In this document: positions 6,853 to 12,244 of the stretch, piece after piece | How positions within the stretch are numbered: the first letter of the stretch is position 1 | Layout of the letters: every line of letters begins with the position of its first letter | DNA from: Kangiella sp. | Lineage (GTDB): Bacteria > Pseudomonadota > Gammaproteobacteria > Enterobacterales > Kangiellaceae | NCBI GenBank assembly: GCA_026195755.1 | Contig: JAPHRL010000101.1 | Coordinates: forward strand, 1-12,244 | Length of the DNA stretch: 12,244 nt | Direction of reading: 5' to 3' | Notes under the pieces: generated by a model | The model's input: the letters and a program-made list of their open reading frames with translations, nothing else | What the model was told of the DNA's origin: nothing | Databases searched by the model: none | Program-made: the position numbers and the translations under genes

Positions 6853-6884
6853 TTTGTATAACCTTTGATTTCATTGGATACAAA
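6853..6884. repeat. Gapped inverted repeat upstream of the lpxC promoter
   Basis: TTTGTAT (6853-6859) and ATACAAA (6878-6884) are perfect 7-bp arms separated by 18 nt. CC and GG just inside the arms can extend the pairing across a 2-nt bulge. The arm spacing of about 25 bp centre to centre would suit a regulator binding about two and a half helical turns apart. The region is AT-rich, so chance is not excluded. Confidence 0.3.
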
Positions 6885-7001
6885 CAGTTACACAACTTAC
6901 TGAATAGCAAACTAGATCACACTTTCACCCAGACCAATTTCCTTATTAGTCTTACTAACTCTGGTTGATTGCAGTCAAATCTATACAACAAACGGGCAGT
7001 C

Positions 7002-7040
7002 CAGTACGAAGACGCTCGAAGGGAGTGCCTCTTCGTACTG
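7002..7040 (-). terminator. Long hairpin downstream of ftsZ (possible terminator or 3'-UTR structure)
   Basis: CAGTACGAAGA and TCTTCGTACTG are perfect 11-bp arms. Inside them a further 5 bp (CGCTC with GAGTG, one G-T pair) close a GAAGG loop, with a 2-nt bulge on one side. The hairpin starts 95 nt past the ftsZ stop codon. On the minus-strand transcript the stem is followed by GACTGCCC and only then by a T-rich run, so it is not a textbook intrinsic terminator. It may be a terminator, an RNA-stabilising 3' structure or a small repeat element. Confidence 0.45.
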
Positions 7041-7134
7041 TTCAAAGTATGAAAGCAAACTGTCCAATAAGTTTCACCTTGCCACCAAAAGTATCGCTAT
7101 TACGACAAATCCAGTGGTCAGAATAAGCAACTGA

Positions 7135-8313
7135 TTAGTCCGCTTGCTTTCTCAAGAACGCTGGAATATCCAGGAAGTTATCGACATCACTGCCAACCGC
7201 CATTTTCGAACTTTGCTCTGGTACTGAATTCGCACCTGCTTGTTTACGAATTGACGGTGGCAAGTCTAGTTGTCCATAATCTAGATCACCGTTTGCTTTG
7301 CGCACTTCTTTCTGCTCATTGCGGCTATTACTGACTAAGCGCATATTTGCTTCCTGACCTAAACCCGTTGCAACCACAGTTACTCGAATTTCATCACCCA
7401 TTTGAGCATCAATAGCAGTACCCACGACAACCGTCGCATCTTCGTGAGCGATATCTTCAATCACTTCACATACTTCTGAAAACTCATCAATGGTGAAGTC
7501 TTCGTTGGCCGTAATGTTAACCAAAATACCACGAGCTCCTGATAAGTCGACATCTTCAAGTAACGGACTAGCGACAGCCATATCAGCAGCGATTTGTGCG
7601 CGGCCTTCACCAGCAGCAATCCCGGTACCCATCATCGCCTGACCTTGTTCAGCCATTACTGTGCGTACATCAGCGAAGTCAACGTTGATAAGACCTGGGC
7701 AAGTGATTAACTCAGCAATACCTTGTACTGCACCATGCAGAACAGAGTTAGCTGATGCAAAGGCTTCTGTTAAACGAAGTCCAGCAAATTGAGCCACCAA
7801 TTTATCGTTTGGAATGATAATTAATGAATCAACTGAGGCGCGTAATTCATCAATGCCCTTTTCAGCAAGCGCCATGCGTTTTTTACGCTCAAATTTGAAC
7901 GGTTTGGTGACAACAGCAACCGTTAAGATACCCATCTCTTTTGCTATCTCAGCAATCACTGGCGCCGCACCGGTACCTGTGCCACCGCCCATACCGGCAG
8001 TGATGAAGACCATGTCAGATCCTTGCAGAACTTCCATGATACGCTCGCGATCTTCATGAGCAGCCTGACGTCCCACATCTGGGTTTGCGCCTGCGCCAAG
8101 ACCACGCGTAATGTTCTGACCAATCTGGATAGTGGTTTTAGCGGTTGAAGATTCCAACGCCTGAGCATCCGTATTCGCACAGATGAACTCAACACCATCA
8201 ATATTGGCTTTCACCATATGTTCGACGGCGTTGCCACCGCCACCACCTACACCGATCACCTTAATGATCGCGCTGTTTTGACAGCTATCTACTAATTCAA
8301 ACATGTTAGCCAT
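7135..8313 (-). CDS. ftsZ: Cell division GTPase FtsZ
   Basis: FtsZ is the tubulin-like GTPase that forms the Z ring at midcell. The 392-residue protein has the N-terminal glycine loop GGGGGNA (23-29), the tubulin signature GGGTGTG (109-115) and the T7 catalytic loop NVDFAD (211-216, Asp213 and Asp216). The globular domain ends near residue 317 and is followed by a disordered linker of about 60 residues. The C-terminal peptide LDIPAFLRKQ (about 381-390) is the contact for FtsA, ZipA and MinC. Length is typical (E. coli 383). The ATG start at 8313 has AGGGGA about 8 nt upstream. It follows ftsA after a 99-nt gap containing repeats and a hairpin but no good sigma-70 promoter, so most expression probably comes from upstream dcw promoters. 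Confidence 0.99.
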   Translation of the reverse strand: MANMFELVDSCQNSAIIKVIGVGGGGGNAVEHMVKANIDGVEFICANTDAQALESSTAKTTIQIGQNITRGLGAGANPDVGRQAAHEDRERIMEVLQGSDMVFITAGMGGGTGTGAAPVIAEIAKEMGILTVAVVTKPFKFERKKRMALAEKGIDELRASVDSLIIIPNDKLVAQFAGLRLTEAFASANSVLHGAVQGIAELITCPGLINVDFADVRTVMAEQGQAMMGTGIAAGEGRAQIAADMAVASPLLEDVDLSGARGILVNITANEDFTIDEFSEVCEVIEDIAHEDATVVVGTAIDAQMGDEIRVTVVATGLGQEANMRLVSNSRNEQKEVRKANGDLDYGQLDLPPSIRKQAGANSVPEQSSKMAVGSDVDNFLDIPAFLRKQAD

Positions 8314-8339
8314 GATAATTTCCCCTTCGATTTACTTTA

Positions 8340-8369
8340 AAAAATTGCTTTAACAAAAATTGCTTGAAC
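8340..8369. repeat. 15-bp tandem direct repeat upstream of ftsZ
   Basis: Two adjacent units, AAAAATTGCTTTAAC (8340-8354) and AAAAATTGCTTGAAC (8355-8369), differ at one base in 15. They lie 27 nt upstream of the ftsZ start, between the hairpin after ftsA and the ftsZ ribosome site. The end of the second unit overlaps the palindrome AACAATTGTT at 8367-8376. Confidence 0.75.
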
Positions 8370-8376
8370 AATTGTT
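8367..8376. promoter_or_regulatory. 10-bp palindrome AACAATTGTT upstream of ftsZ
   Basis: A perfect 10-bp palindrome without spacer in the ftsA-ftsZ gap, about 54 nt upstream of the ftsZ ATG and abutting the tandem repeat. It could be an operator. AT-rich palindromes of this size are not rare, so the functional call is weak. Confidence 0.25.
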
Positions 8377-8394
8377 ACTTCCACTTTTTTTAAC

Positions 8395-8411
8395 AAAGCG
8401 ATCCGCGCTTT
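8395..8411 (-). other. Hairpin directly after the ftsA stop codon
   Basis: AAAGCG and CGCTTT form a perfect 6-bp stem with a 5-nt loop (CGGAT on the transcript strand), beginning one nt past the ftsA stop codon. On the transcript it is followed by GTTAAAAAAA, an A-tract and not a U-tract, so it should not terminate. It could influence mRNA decay or the relative yield of ftsA and ftsZ. Confidence 0.35.
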
Positions 8412-8412
8412 A

Positions 8413-9639
8413 CTAAAAACCACTAAACCACTTTTTCATACGGTCAAATAGACCTGAAAAACCGGTTACATCTCTTTCACGGTGATGACCAAGATCCTGC
8501 TTTCCATAGATCAACAAGCCAACTCCCGTTGCATAAATTGGATTTCTCACCACATCCACCAACCCTTTGATGTGCTGTGGCATACCTTGACGAACAGGCA
8601 TGTGGAACACTTCTTCTGCCAGTTCCATCAAACCCTCCATCTTTGAACCACCACCGGTAATCACAATGCCGGCGGCAATTAAATTCTCGAATCCACTGCG
8701 ACGAATTTCAGCTTGTACTAGTTCGAACAATTCGCTGTAACGTGGCTCGACCACATCCGCTAAAATCTGACGAGACAAACGACGAGGCTGTCTGTCGCCA
8801 ACACTTGGCACTTCGATGGTTTCATCTAAATTGGTTAGCTGACGCAAAGCGCAGGCATATTTAATTTTAATTTCTTCAGCAAACTGAGTCGGTGTACGTA
8901 GAGCAACCGCGATATCATTGGTCACCTGATCGCCAGCAATGGGTATTACAGCGGTATGACGAATAGCACCACCGGTGAAAATGGCAATATCGGTAGTGCC
9001 GCCGCCGATATCAATTAAACATATACCAAGCTCACGCTCGTCTTCTGTTAACACTGCATAACTCGATGCCAGCTGCTCAAGAATCACATCTTCAGGCTCA
9101 AGCCCGCAACGTGCTACGCACTTAGTAATATTCTGCGCGGCGCTTACTGCACCGGTGACCATATGAACCTTCGCCTCAAGGCGAACTCCTGACATACCAA
9201 CCGGCTCGCGAATACCTTCCTGATTATCAATGACGAATTCTTGCGGCAGTACGTGAAGGATTTTTTGATCCGCCGGTATAGCAACAGCTTTAGCAGCATC
9301 AATAACGCGATCGACATCACTTTGAGTCACCTCGTTATCTTTAATGGCAACAATGCCATGGGAATTTAAGCTTTTAATGTGACTACCAGCAATACCGGTA
9401 TAGACAGAATGGATCTGGCAACCAGCCATTAACTCGGCTTCCTCAATAGCTCTTTGAATCGAAGCTACAGTAGACTCAATATTGACGACCACGCCTTTTT
9501 TCATGCCTCGAGAAGGATGTGAGCCAATACCGATAATATCAACGACATTATCGCTGCCCACTTCGCCAACAATGGCGACCACTTTAGACGTCCCAATATC
9601 CAATCCAACAATTAATCTTTTCTCTGATGATTTCGACAT
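8413..9639 (-). CDS. ftsA: Cell division protein FtsA (actin-like)
   Basis: FtsA tethers FtsZ polymers to the inner membrane and recruits later divisome proteins. With the start at 9639 the protein has 408 residues (E. coli 420). The actin-fold signatures are LIVGLDIGTSKV (9-20), LIDIGGGTTDIAIF (208-221) and IVITGGGSKMEGL (325-337). The C-terminal amphipathic helix GLFDRMKKWFSGF (396-408) is the membrane-targeting sequence. The open frame reaches back to 9702, but those 21 extra residues overlap ftsQ, look unlike FtsA, and precede a start with a clear ribosome site (AGGTAA, seven nt before the ATG). The site lies in the last codons of ftsQ, so the two genes are probably translationally coupled. 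Its stop is 99 nt before ftsZ. Confidence 0.98.
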   Translation of the reverse strand: MSKSSEKRLIVGLDIGTSKVVAIVGEVGSDNVVDIIGIGSHPSRGMKKGVVVNIESTVASIQRAIEEAELMAGCQIHSVYTGIAGSHIKSLNSHGIVAIKDNEVTQSDVDRVIDAAKAVAIPADQKILHVLPQEFVIDNQEGIREPVGMSGVRLEAKVHMVTGAVSAAQNITKCVARCGLEPEDVILEQLASSYAVLTEDERELGICLIDIGGGTTDIAIFTGGAIRHTAVIPIAGDQVTNDIAVALRTPTQFAEEIKIKYACALRQLTNLDETIEVPSVGDRQPRRLSRQILADVVEPRYSELFELVQAEIRRSGFENLIAAGIVITGGGSKMEGLMELAEEVFHMPVRQGMPQHIKGLVDVVRNPIYATGVGLLIYGKQDLGHHRERDVTGFSGLFDRMKKWFSGF

Positions 9640-9643
9640 AGCG

Positions 9644-9650
9644 TTACCTG
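9644..9650 (-). promoter_or_regulatory. ftsA ribosome binding site inside the ftsQ stop region
   Basis: CAGGTAA contains the last ftsQ sense codon (AGG), its stop (TAA) and the Shine-Dalgarno AGG for ftsA. The AGG is 7 nt before the ftsA ATG at 9639. This decides the ftsA start and implies coupling to ftsQ translation. Confidence 0.7.
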
Positions 9651-10432
9651 TTGCCCCCACCGTTTTGTAACGGCGTTGTATTGCTAACCCATTTAGCTGC
9701 AAAACCGTTTTGATATCTTAAGTCAACATAAGCCAATGCATCTGACTTATGAGTTTTCAGTACATCGATATGATTCATAAGGCGCTCAATTCTTTCTTCC
9801 ACATGCACCTTACCTAACTGCACTTTTATACCGCCGCTTAGCGTCAAACTTATAGCTCCTCGTCCACTTAACTGCATACCTTCAATGAGCAACGATTTTT
9901 CTAATAACTGCTCTTGATAGGTTTGTAACAACACTGTTAAATCCTTGGCCATCTCATCAGGCCCTTGCAGCTTTACCCAGTTCATTTGAGGTAGTTGTTC
10001 TGGATAAAATACTTTGCCCTCAACAGAAACCACTCCATTCATTCCCCAGTAAGCTAGTGGCTCATATTCTTCTATCGTTACTTGCAACGTATCCGGCCAA
10101 ACTTTTCGTAACTGTACTGACTTGACCCAGGGTAATGAGACAAATTTGTCTTCCGCCGTATCCATATCCATGGTAAAGAATCCACGATCATCAATTGATT
10201 TCATGGCTACCGTAACTTCACCAGCCGAAGTAAATTGTTGTTCAAATACTTCCAAGCGATTAATGGGGAATACGTTGTCGGTATTAATACTAAATACCCA
10301 GATTCCTGCAAAGACGAATGCAACTACAGCAGCACTTGCAGACGCGATCACAAGCACCCACTTTAAAGGCTTTAACCAGCCTTTAAAGCTTTTCGCTTGT
10401 TTGCGTTCTTCTCGTGTTGCCATCTTTGCCAT
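9644..10432 (-). CDS. ftsQ: Cell division protein FtsQ
   Basis: FtsQ is the bitopic inner-membrane protein that joins FtsB and FtsL and links early and late divisome assembly. The 262-residue protein has a basic cytoplasmic N-terminus (REERKQAKSFKGWLK) and one membrane segment (about residues 24-48). A POTRA domain (about 53-122, INRLEVFEQQFTSAGEVTVAM ... LPWVKSVQLRKVWPDTLQVTIEEYEPLAYW) and a beta domain ending near YVDLRYQNGFAAKW follow. Length is close to E. coli FtsQ (276). The ATG at 10432 has AAGGA about 10 nt upstream; Met4 (10423) is a possible alternative start. It sits 21 nt after ddlB and 4 nt before ftsA, in the standard dcw order. The call is firm from sequence and context. Confidence 0.96.
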   Translation of the reverse strand: MAKMATREERKQAKSFKGWLKPLKWVLVIASASAAVVAFVFAGIWVFSINTDNVFPINRLEVFEQQFTSAGEVTVAMKSIDDRGFFTMDMDTAEDKFVSLPWVKSVQLRKVWPDTLQVTIEEYEPLAYWGMNGVVSVEGKVFYPEQLPQMNWVKLQGPDEMAKDLTVLLQTYQEQLLEKSLLIEGMQLSGRGAISLTLSGGIKVQLGKVHVEERIERLMNHIDVLKTHKSDALAYVDLRYQNGFAAKWVSNTTPLQNGGGNR

Positions 10433-10453
10433 GTCAGTTAATTCCTTTGTTCA

Positions 10454-11392
10454 CTAATGTCTTTCAACGAAACTTGTTTCTAATACTGCAACCACTAATT
10501 CGTCAAAACTCATGCCAGATTGCTTTGCAGCTTTGGGTACCAATGACGTTTCAGTCATGCCTGGTACCGTATTTACTTCTAGTAAAAACCAATTCCCAGT
10601 GTCACGTTCGCGCATTAAATCCACTCGTCCCCAGCCATCGCAACCCAACGCATAAAATGCTGCTTGTGATAATTCCGCAAGCTCGGCTTCACTTTCATCA
10701 TTCAAGCCACTTGGGCATACGTATTCAGTCGATTTGCTTTGATACTTAGCTTGAAAGTCATAAAAGGTATTCGGTGTTTTAACGCGAATGCTTGGCAGGG
10801 CTTTTCCATTTAAAATACTTACCGTGTACTCATCACCATCAATCCATTGTTCCAACATCACTTCACGATCATATTGTTTAGCATTCTCTACGGCTTGGAC
10901 TAATACTTTTGCATTATCAGCCTTTGCCATACCGACACTGGAACCTTCTCGAATTGGTTTAACCATCACGCAACCATTCATGTCTTCAAGAACATCTTCT
11001 GCCTGTTCGATATTTAATACGCCAGTATTAAGCATGCGATGCTTGGCAACTGGGTAACCCATTGCTTGCCAAATCAATTTTGTGCGCAATTTATCCATTG
11101 CAATTGCAGAAGCCATAACACCACTTCCGGTATAAGGAAGGCCTAGTAATTGCAAGTACGCTTGAATCACACCATCTTCCCCGCCACGACCATGCAAAGC
11201 ATTCCAGACACGATCACAGTTGCTAGCTTGAATTGACGTCAGACCATCCGCTTCCGGATCAATCAAAACTGCATCAATACCCACATTTAATAAAGCGTTA
11301 TAAACTGCTTTGCCACTGCGTAATGAAATTTCTTTTTCTGCAGAGTTACCGCCATAAAGAACTACAACTTTGCCGAATTTATCAATACTCAT
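10454..11392 (-). CDS. ddlB: D-alanine--D-alanine ligase B (DdlB)
   Basis: This ATP-grasp enzyme joins two D-alanines to make the dipeptide for the peptidoglycan stem. The 312-residue protein has the full motif set: GGNSAEKEISLRSG (Glu19), HGRGGEDG (67-74), PYTGSG, KPIREGSSVGM (146-155), YDFQAKY (Tyr217) and the metal-binding RVDLM...LEVNTVPGMT (Asp258, Glu272, Asn274). Length matches E. coli DdlB (306). The start ATG overlaps the murC stop in an ATGA arrangement (4-nt overlap), and a perfect GGAGG lies 7 nt upstream inside murC, so translation is coupled to murC. Its placement between murC and ftsQ identifies it as DdlB and not DdlA. Confidence 0.98.
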   Translation of the reverse strand: MSIDKFGKVVVLYGGNSAEKEISLRSGKAVYNALLNVGIDAVLIDPEADGLTSIQASNCDRVWNALHGRGGEDGVIQAYLQLLGLPYTGSGVMASAIAMDKLRTKLIWQAMGYPVAKHRMLNTGVLNIEQAEDVLEDMNGCVMVKPIREGSSVGMAKADNAKVLVQAVENAKQYDREVMLEQWIDGDEYTVSILNGKALPSIRVKTPNTFYDFQAKYQSKSTEYVCPSGLNDESEAELAELSQAAFYALGCDGWGRVDLMRERDTGNWFLLEVNTVPGMTETSLVPKAAKQSGMSFDELVVAVLETSFVERH

Positions 11393-12244
11393 GATTCGGC
11401 CTCCGCATTTAATTTTCTCAAATCCATGTTGACTTCAGCCCATGCCGGCGCCAGCGCTCCAACATTACCTGCGCCTTGCGTCACAACCACATCACCATCC
11501 TGTAAAATATGACTTAACAGTTCTGGCAGCTGAGAAATTTTCTCAACATGAATAGGTTCTATTTTCCCACGCTGACGAATACTGCGGCATAATGAACGAC
11601 TATCTGCACCTGGTATCGGCTCTTCCCCTGCGGCGTAAACTTCAAGCAACAACAATGCATCCACTTCAGACAACACTTTACTGAAGTCTTCATACAGATC
11701 GCGTGTCCGACTATAGCGATGCGGTTGATAAACCATGACTAAGCGACGCTCAGGCCAGCTACGACGCATGGCTTCAATTGTCGCCATCACTTCACTCGGA
11801 TGATGACCGTAGTCATCCATTAGCGTGATTGTTTTACCATCGACTTCAAAATCGCCGTACATCTGAAAGCGACGACCAATTCCACCAAATTCAGACAAAG
11901 CTTTTTGAATGGCTTCATCTGATACACCATCTTCTGTAGCAACAGCAATTGCAGCTAAAGCATTTTGCACATTGTGCCGACCTGGTAAATTTAACGTAAT
12001 TTCTAACTCACCATCATAATCCCGACGAATGACCTTAAAGTGGCTTTTTGTACCTGACTGAGTGAAATCAATCGCGCGCACATCCGCCTCATCACTAAAG
12101 CCATAAGTTACCGTTGGTCGCGTCACTCTTGGCATGATTTCTTGTACCGTTTTGTCATCAATACACATCACTGCCAATCCGTAAAAAGGTAGGTTGTGCA
12201 GAAAATCGATAAAGTTGTTTTCTAAATTTTTAAAGTCCCCGCCG
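11389..12244 (-). CDS. murC: UDP-N-acetylmuramate--L-alanine ligase MurC (5' end off window)
   Basis: MurC adds L-alanine to UDP-MurNAc in the cytoplasm. The frame is open to the right edge, so only about the last 284 residues are seen. The visible part begins GGDFKNLENNFIDFLHNLPFYGLAV, a typical MurC central-domain stretch. It continues with RPTVTYGFSDEADVRA, GRHNVQNALAAIAVA and GGIGRRFQMYG, then the C-terminal-domain motifs DDYGHHPSE, YQPHRYSRTRDLYEDF, GADSRSL and TQGAGNVG. The N-terminal nucleotide-binding GTHGKT loop lies outside the window. A TTG at 12177 can be read as a start, but homology runs through it, so it is internal. The gene overlaps ddlB by 4 nt. The call is firm. Confidence 0.97.
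   Translation of the reverse strand, partial: GGDFKNLENNFIDFLHNLPFYGLAVMCIDDKTVQEIMPRVTRPTVTYGFSDEADVRAIDFTQSGTKSHFKVIRRDYDGELEITLNLPGRHNVQNALAAIAVATEDGVSDEAIQKALSEFGGIGRRFQMYGDFEVDGKTITLMDDYGHHPSEVMATIEAMRRSWPERRLVMVYQPHRYSRTRDLYEDFSKVLSEVDALLLLEVYAAGEEPIPGADSRSLCRSIRQRGKIEPIHVEKISQLPELLSHILQDGDVVVTQGAGNVGALAPAWAEVNMDLRKLNAEAES
11400..11404 (-). promoter_or_regulatory. Perfect GGAGG ribosome site of ddlB inside murC
   Basis: GGAGG lies 7 nt before the ddlB ATG and within the last codons of murC. With the ATGA overlap it supports the chosen ddlB start and strong coupled translation. Confidence 0.75.

Larger units (their letters stand above)
6726..7134. other. 409-nt ftsZ-lpxC intergenic region
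   Basis: No gene is supported here. It holds, from the ftsZ side, a plain stretch after the ftsZ stop, a long hairpin (7002-7040), a gapped inverted repeat (6853-6884), phased T-tracts (6807-6834), the predicted lpxC promoter (6777-6806) and the lpxC ribosome site. The only small frames are a 25-codon plus-strand frame at 7049-7126 and a 13-codon minus-strand frame, neither with a ribosome site. Confidence 0.8.

Noticed and set aside
7049..7126. 25-codon plus-strand frame in the ftsZ-lpxC gap
   Set aside because: It has no ribosome site or recognisable promoter and no known peptide resemblance. A frame this size is expected by chance in a 409-nt gap.
8314..8412. A dedicated sigma-70 promoter for ftsZ
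   Set aside because: Candidate hexamers (TTGTTC, TTGTTA) lack a matching -10 at 16-18 nt. The best matches three of six bases, too weak to report as a promoter.
9640..9702. Upstream in-frame extension of ftsA
   Set aside because: It overlaps the 3' end of ftsQ and adds 21 residues unlike FtsA. The ATG at 9639 has a proper ribosome site and gives the normal FtsA N-terminus.
10122..10749. Two overlapping plus-strand frames (111 codons each)
   Set aside because: They are antisense to the 5' part of ftsQ and the 3' part of ddlB, with no domain similarity. They look like shadow frames of conserved genes.
12175..12177. TTG at 12177 as a start codon for murC
   Set aside because: Clear MurC sequence (FLHNLPFYG) continues in frame upstream to the window edge, so the gene is cut by the window and this codon is internal.
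1..12244. Mobile elements, CRISPR arrays, tRNA or rRNA genes, phage or defence systems
   Set aside because: I found no transposase, integrase or spaced repeat array, no cloverleaf-like or rRNA-like sequence, and no gene of foreign appearance. Nearly all the DNA is accounted for by conserved housekeeping genes.

Overview
The window is a conserved core-genome locus from a Gram-negative gammaproteobacterium. It holds the distal part of the division and cell wall (dcw) cluster and the genes that follow it. The gene set and order (murC-ddlB-ftsQ-ftsA-ftsZ-lpxC, a divergent DUF721/dciA, an M23 peptidase, secA, mutT, yacG, ampD) resemble Pseudomonas and its marine relatives. Base composition looks moderate, with many AT-rich gaps, and argJ is missing between secA and mutT. 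These points favour a marine Oceanospirillales/Pseudomonadales-type organism over Pseudomonas itself. That placement is inference, and I cannot name a genus.

Layout by increasing coordinate: ampD (minus, cut by the left edge); a 216-nt gap; yacG (plus); mutT and secA (minus, an 11-nt-spaced operon with its own promoter); a terminator for the upstream gene; an active-looking LytM/M23 peptidase (minus); a compact divergent promoter region; dciA (plus); a strong bidirectional-type hairpin terminator; lpxC (minus); a 409-nt gap with a long hairpin and a curved-DNA promoter region; ftsZ (minus); a 99-nt gap with a hairpin, a 15-bp tandem repeat and a palindrome; then ftsA, ftsQ, ddlB and murC (minus), tightly packed or overlapping. 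murC is cut by the right edge. Transcription of the dcw block runs from high to low coordinates.

Functionally, MurC and DdlB make cytoplasmic peptidoglycan precursors. FtsQ, FtsA and FtsZ build the divisome. LpxC commits precursor to lipid A. SecA drives export of envelope proteins. The M23 peptidase probably trims periplasmic peptidoglycan, and AmpD recycles its turnover products. DciA (helicase loading), YacG (gyrase inhibition) and MutT (nucleotide-pool sanitation) add DNA replication and integrity functions. Every gene has a recognised family and intact key residues as far as it is visible. I see no mobile element, CRISPR, tRNA or rRNA, and no convincing undescribed gene system. The points worth a second look are in the intergenic DNA: the ftsZ-lpxC hairpin, the ftsA-ftsZ repeat/palindrome cluster, the phased A-tracts upstream of lpxC and the secA leader.
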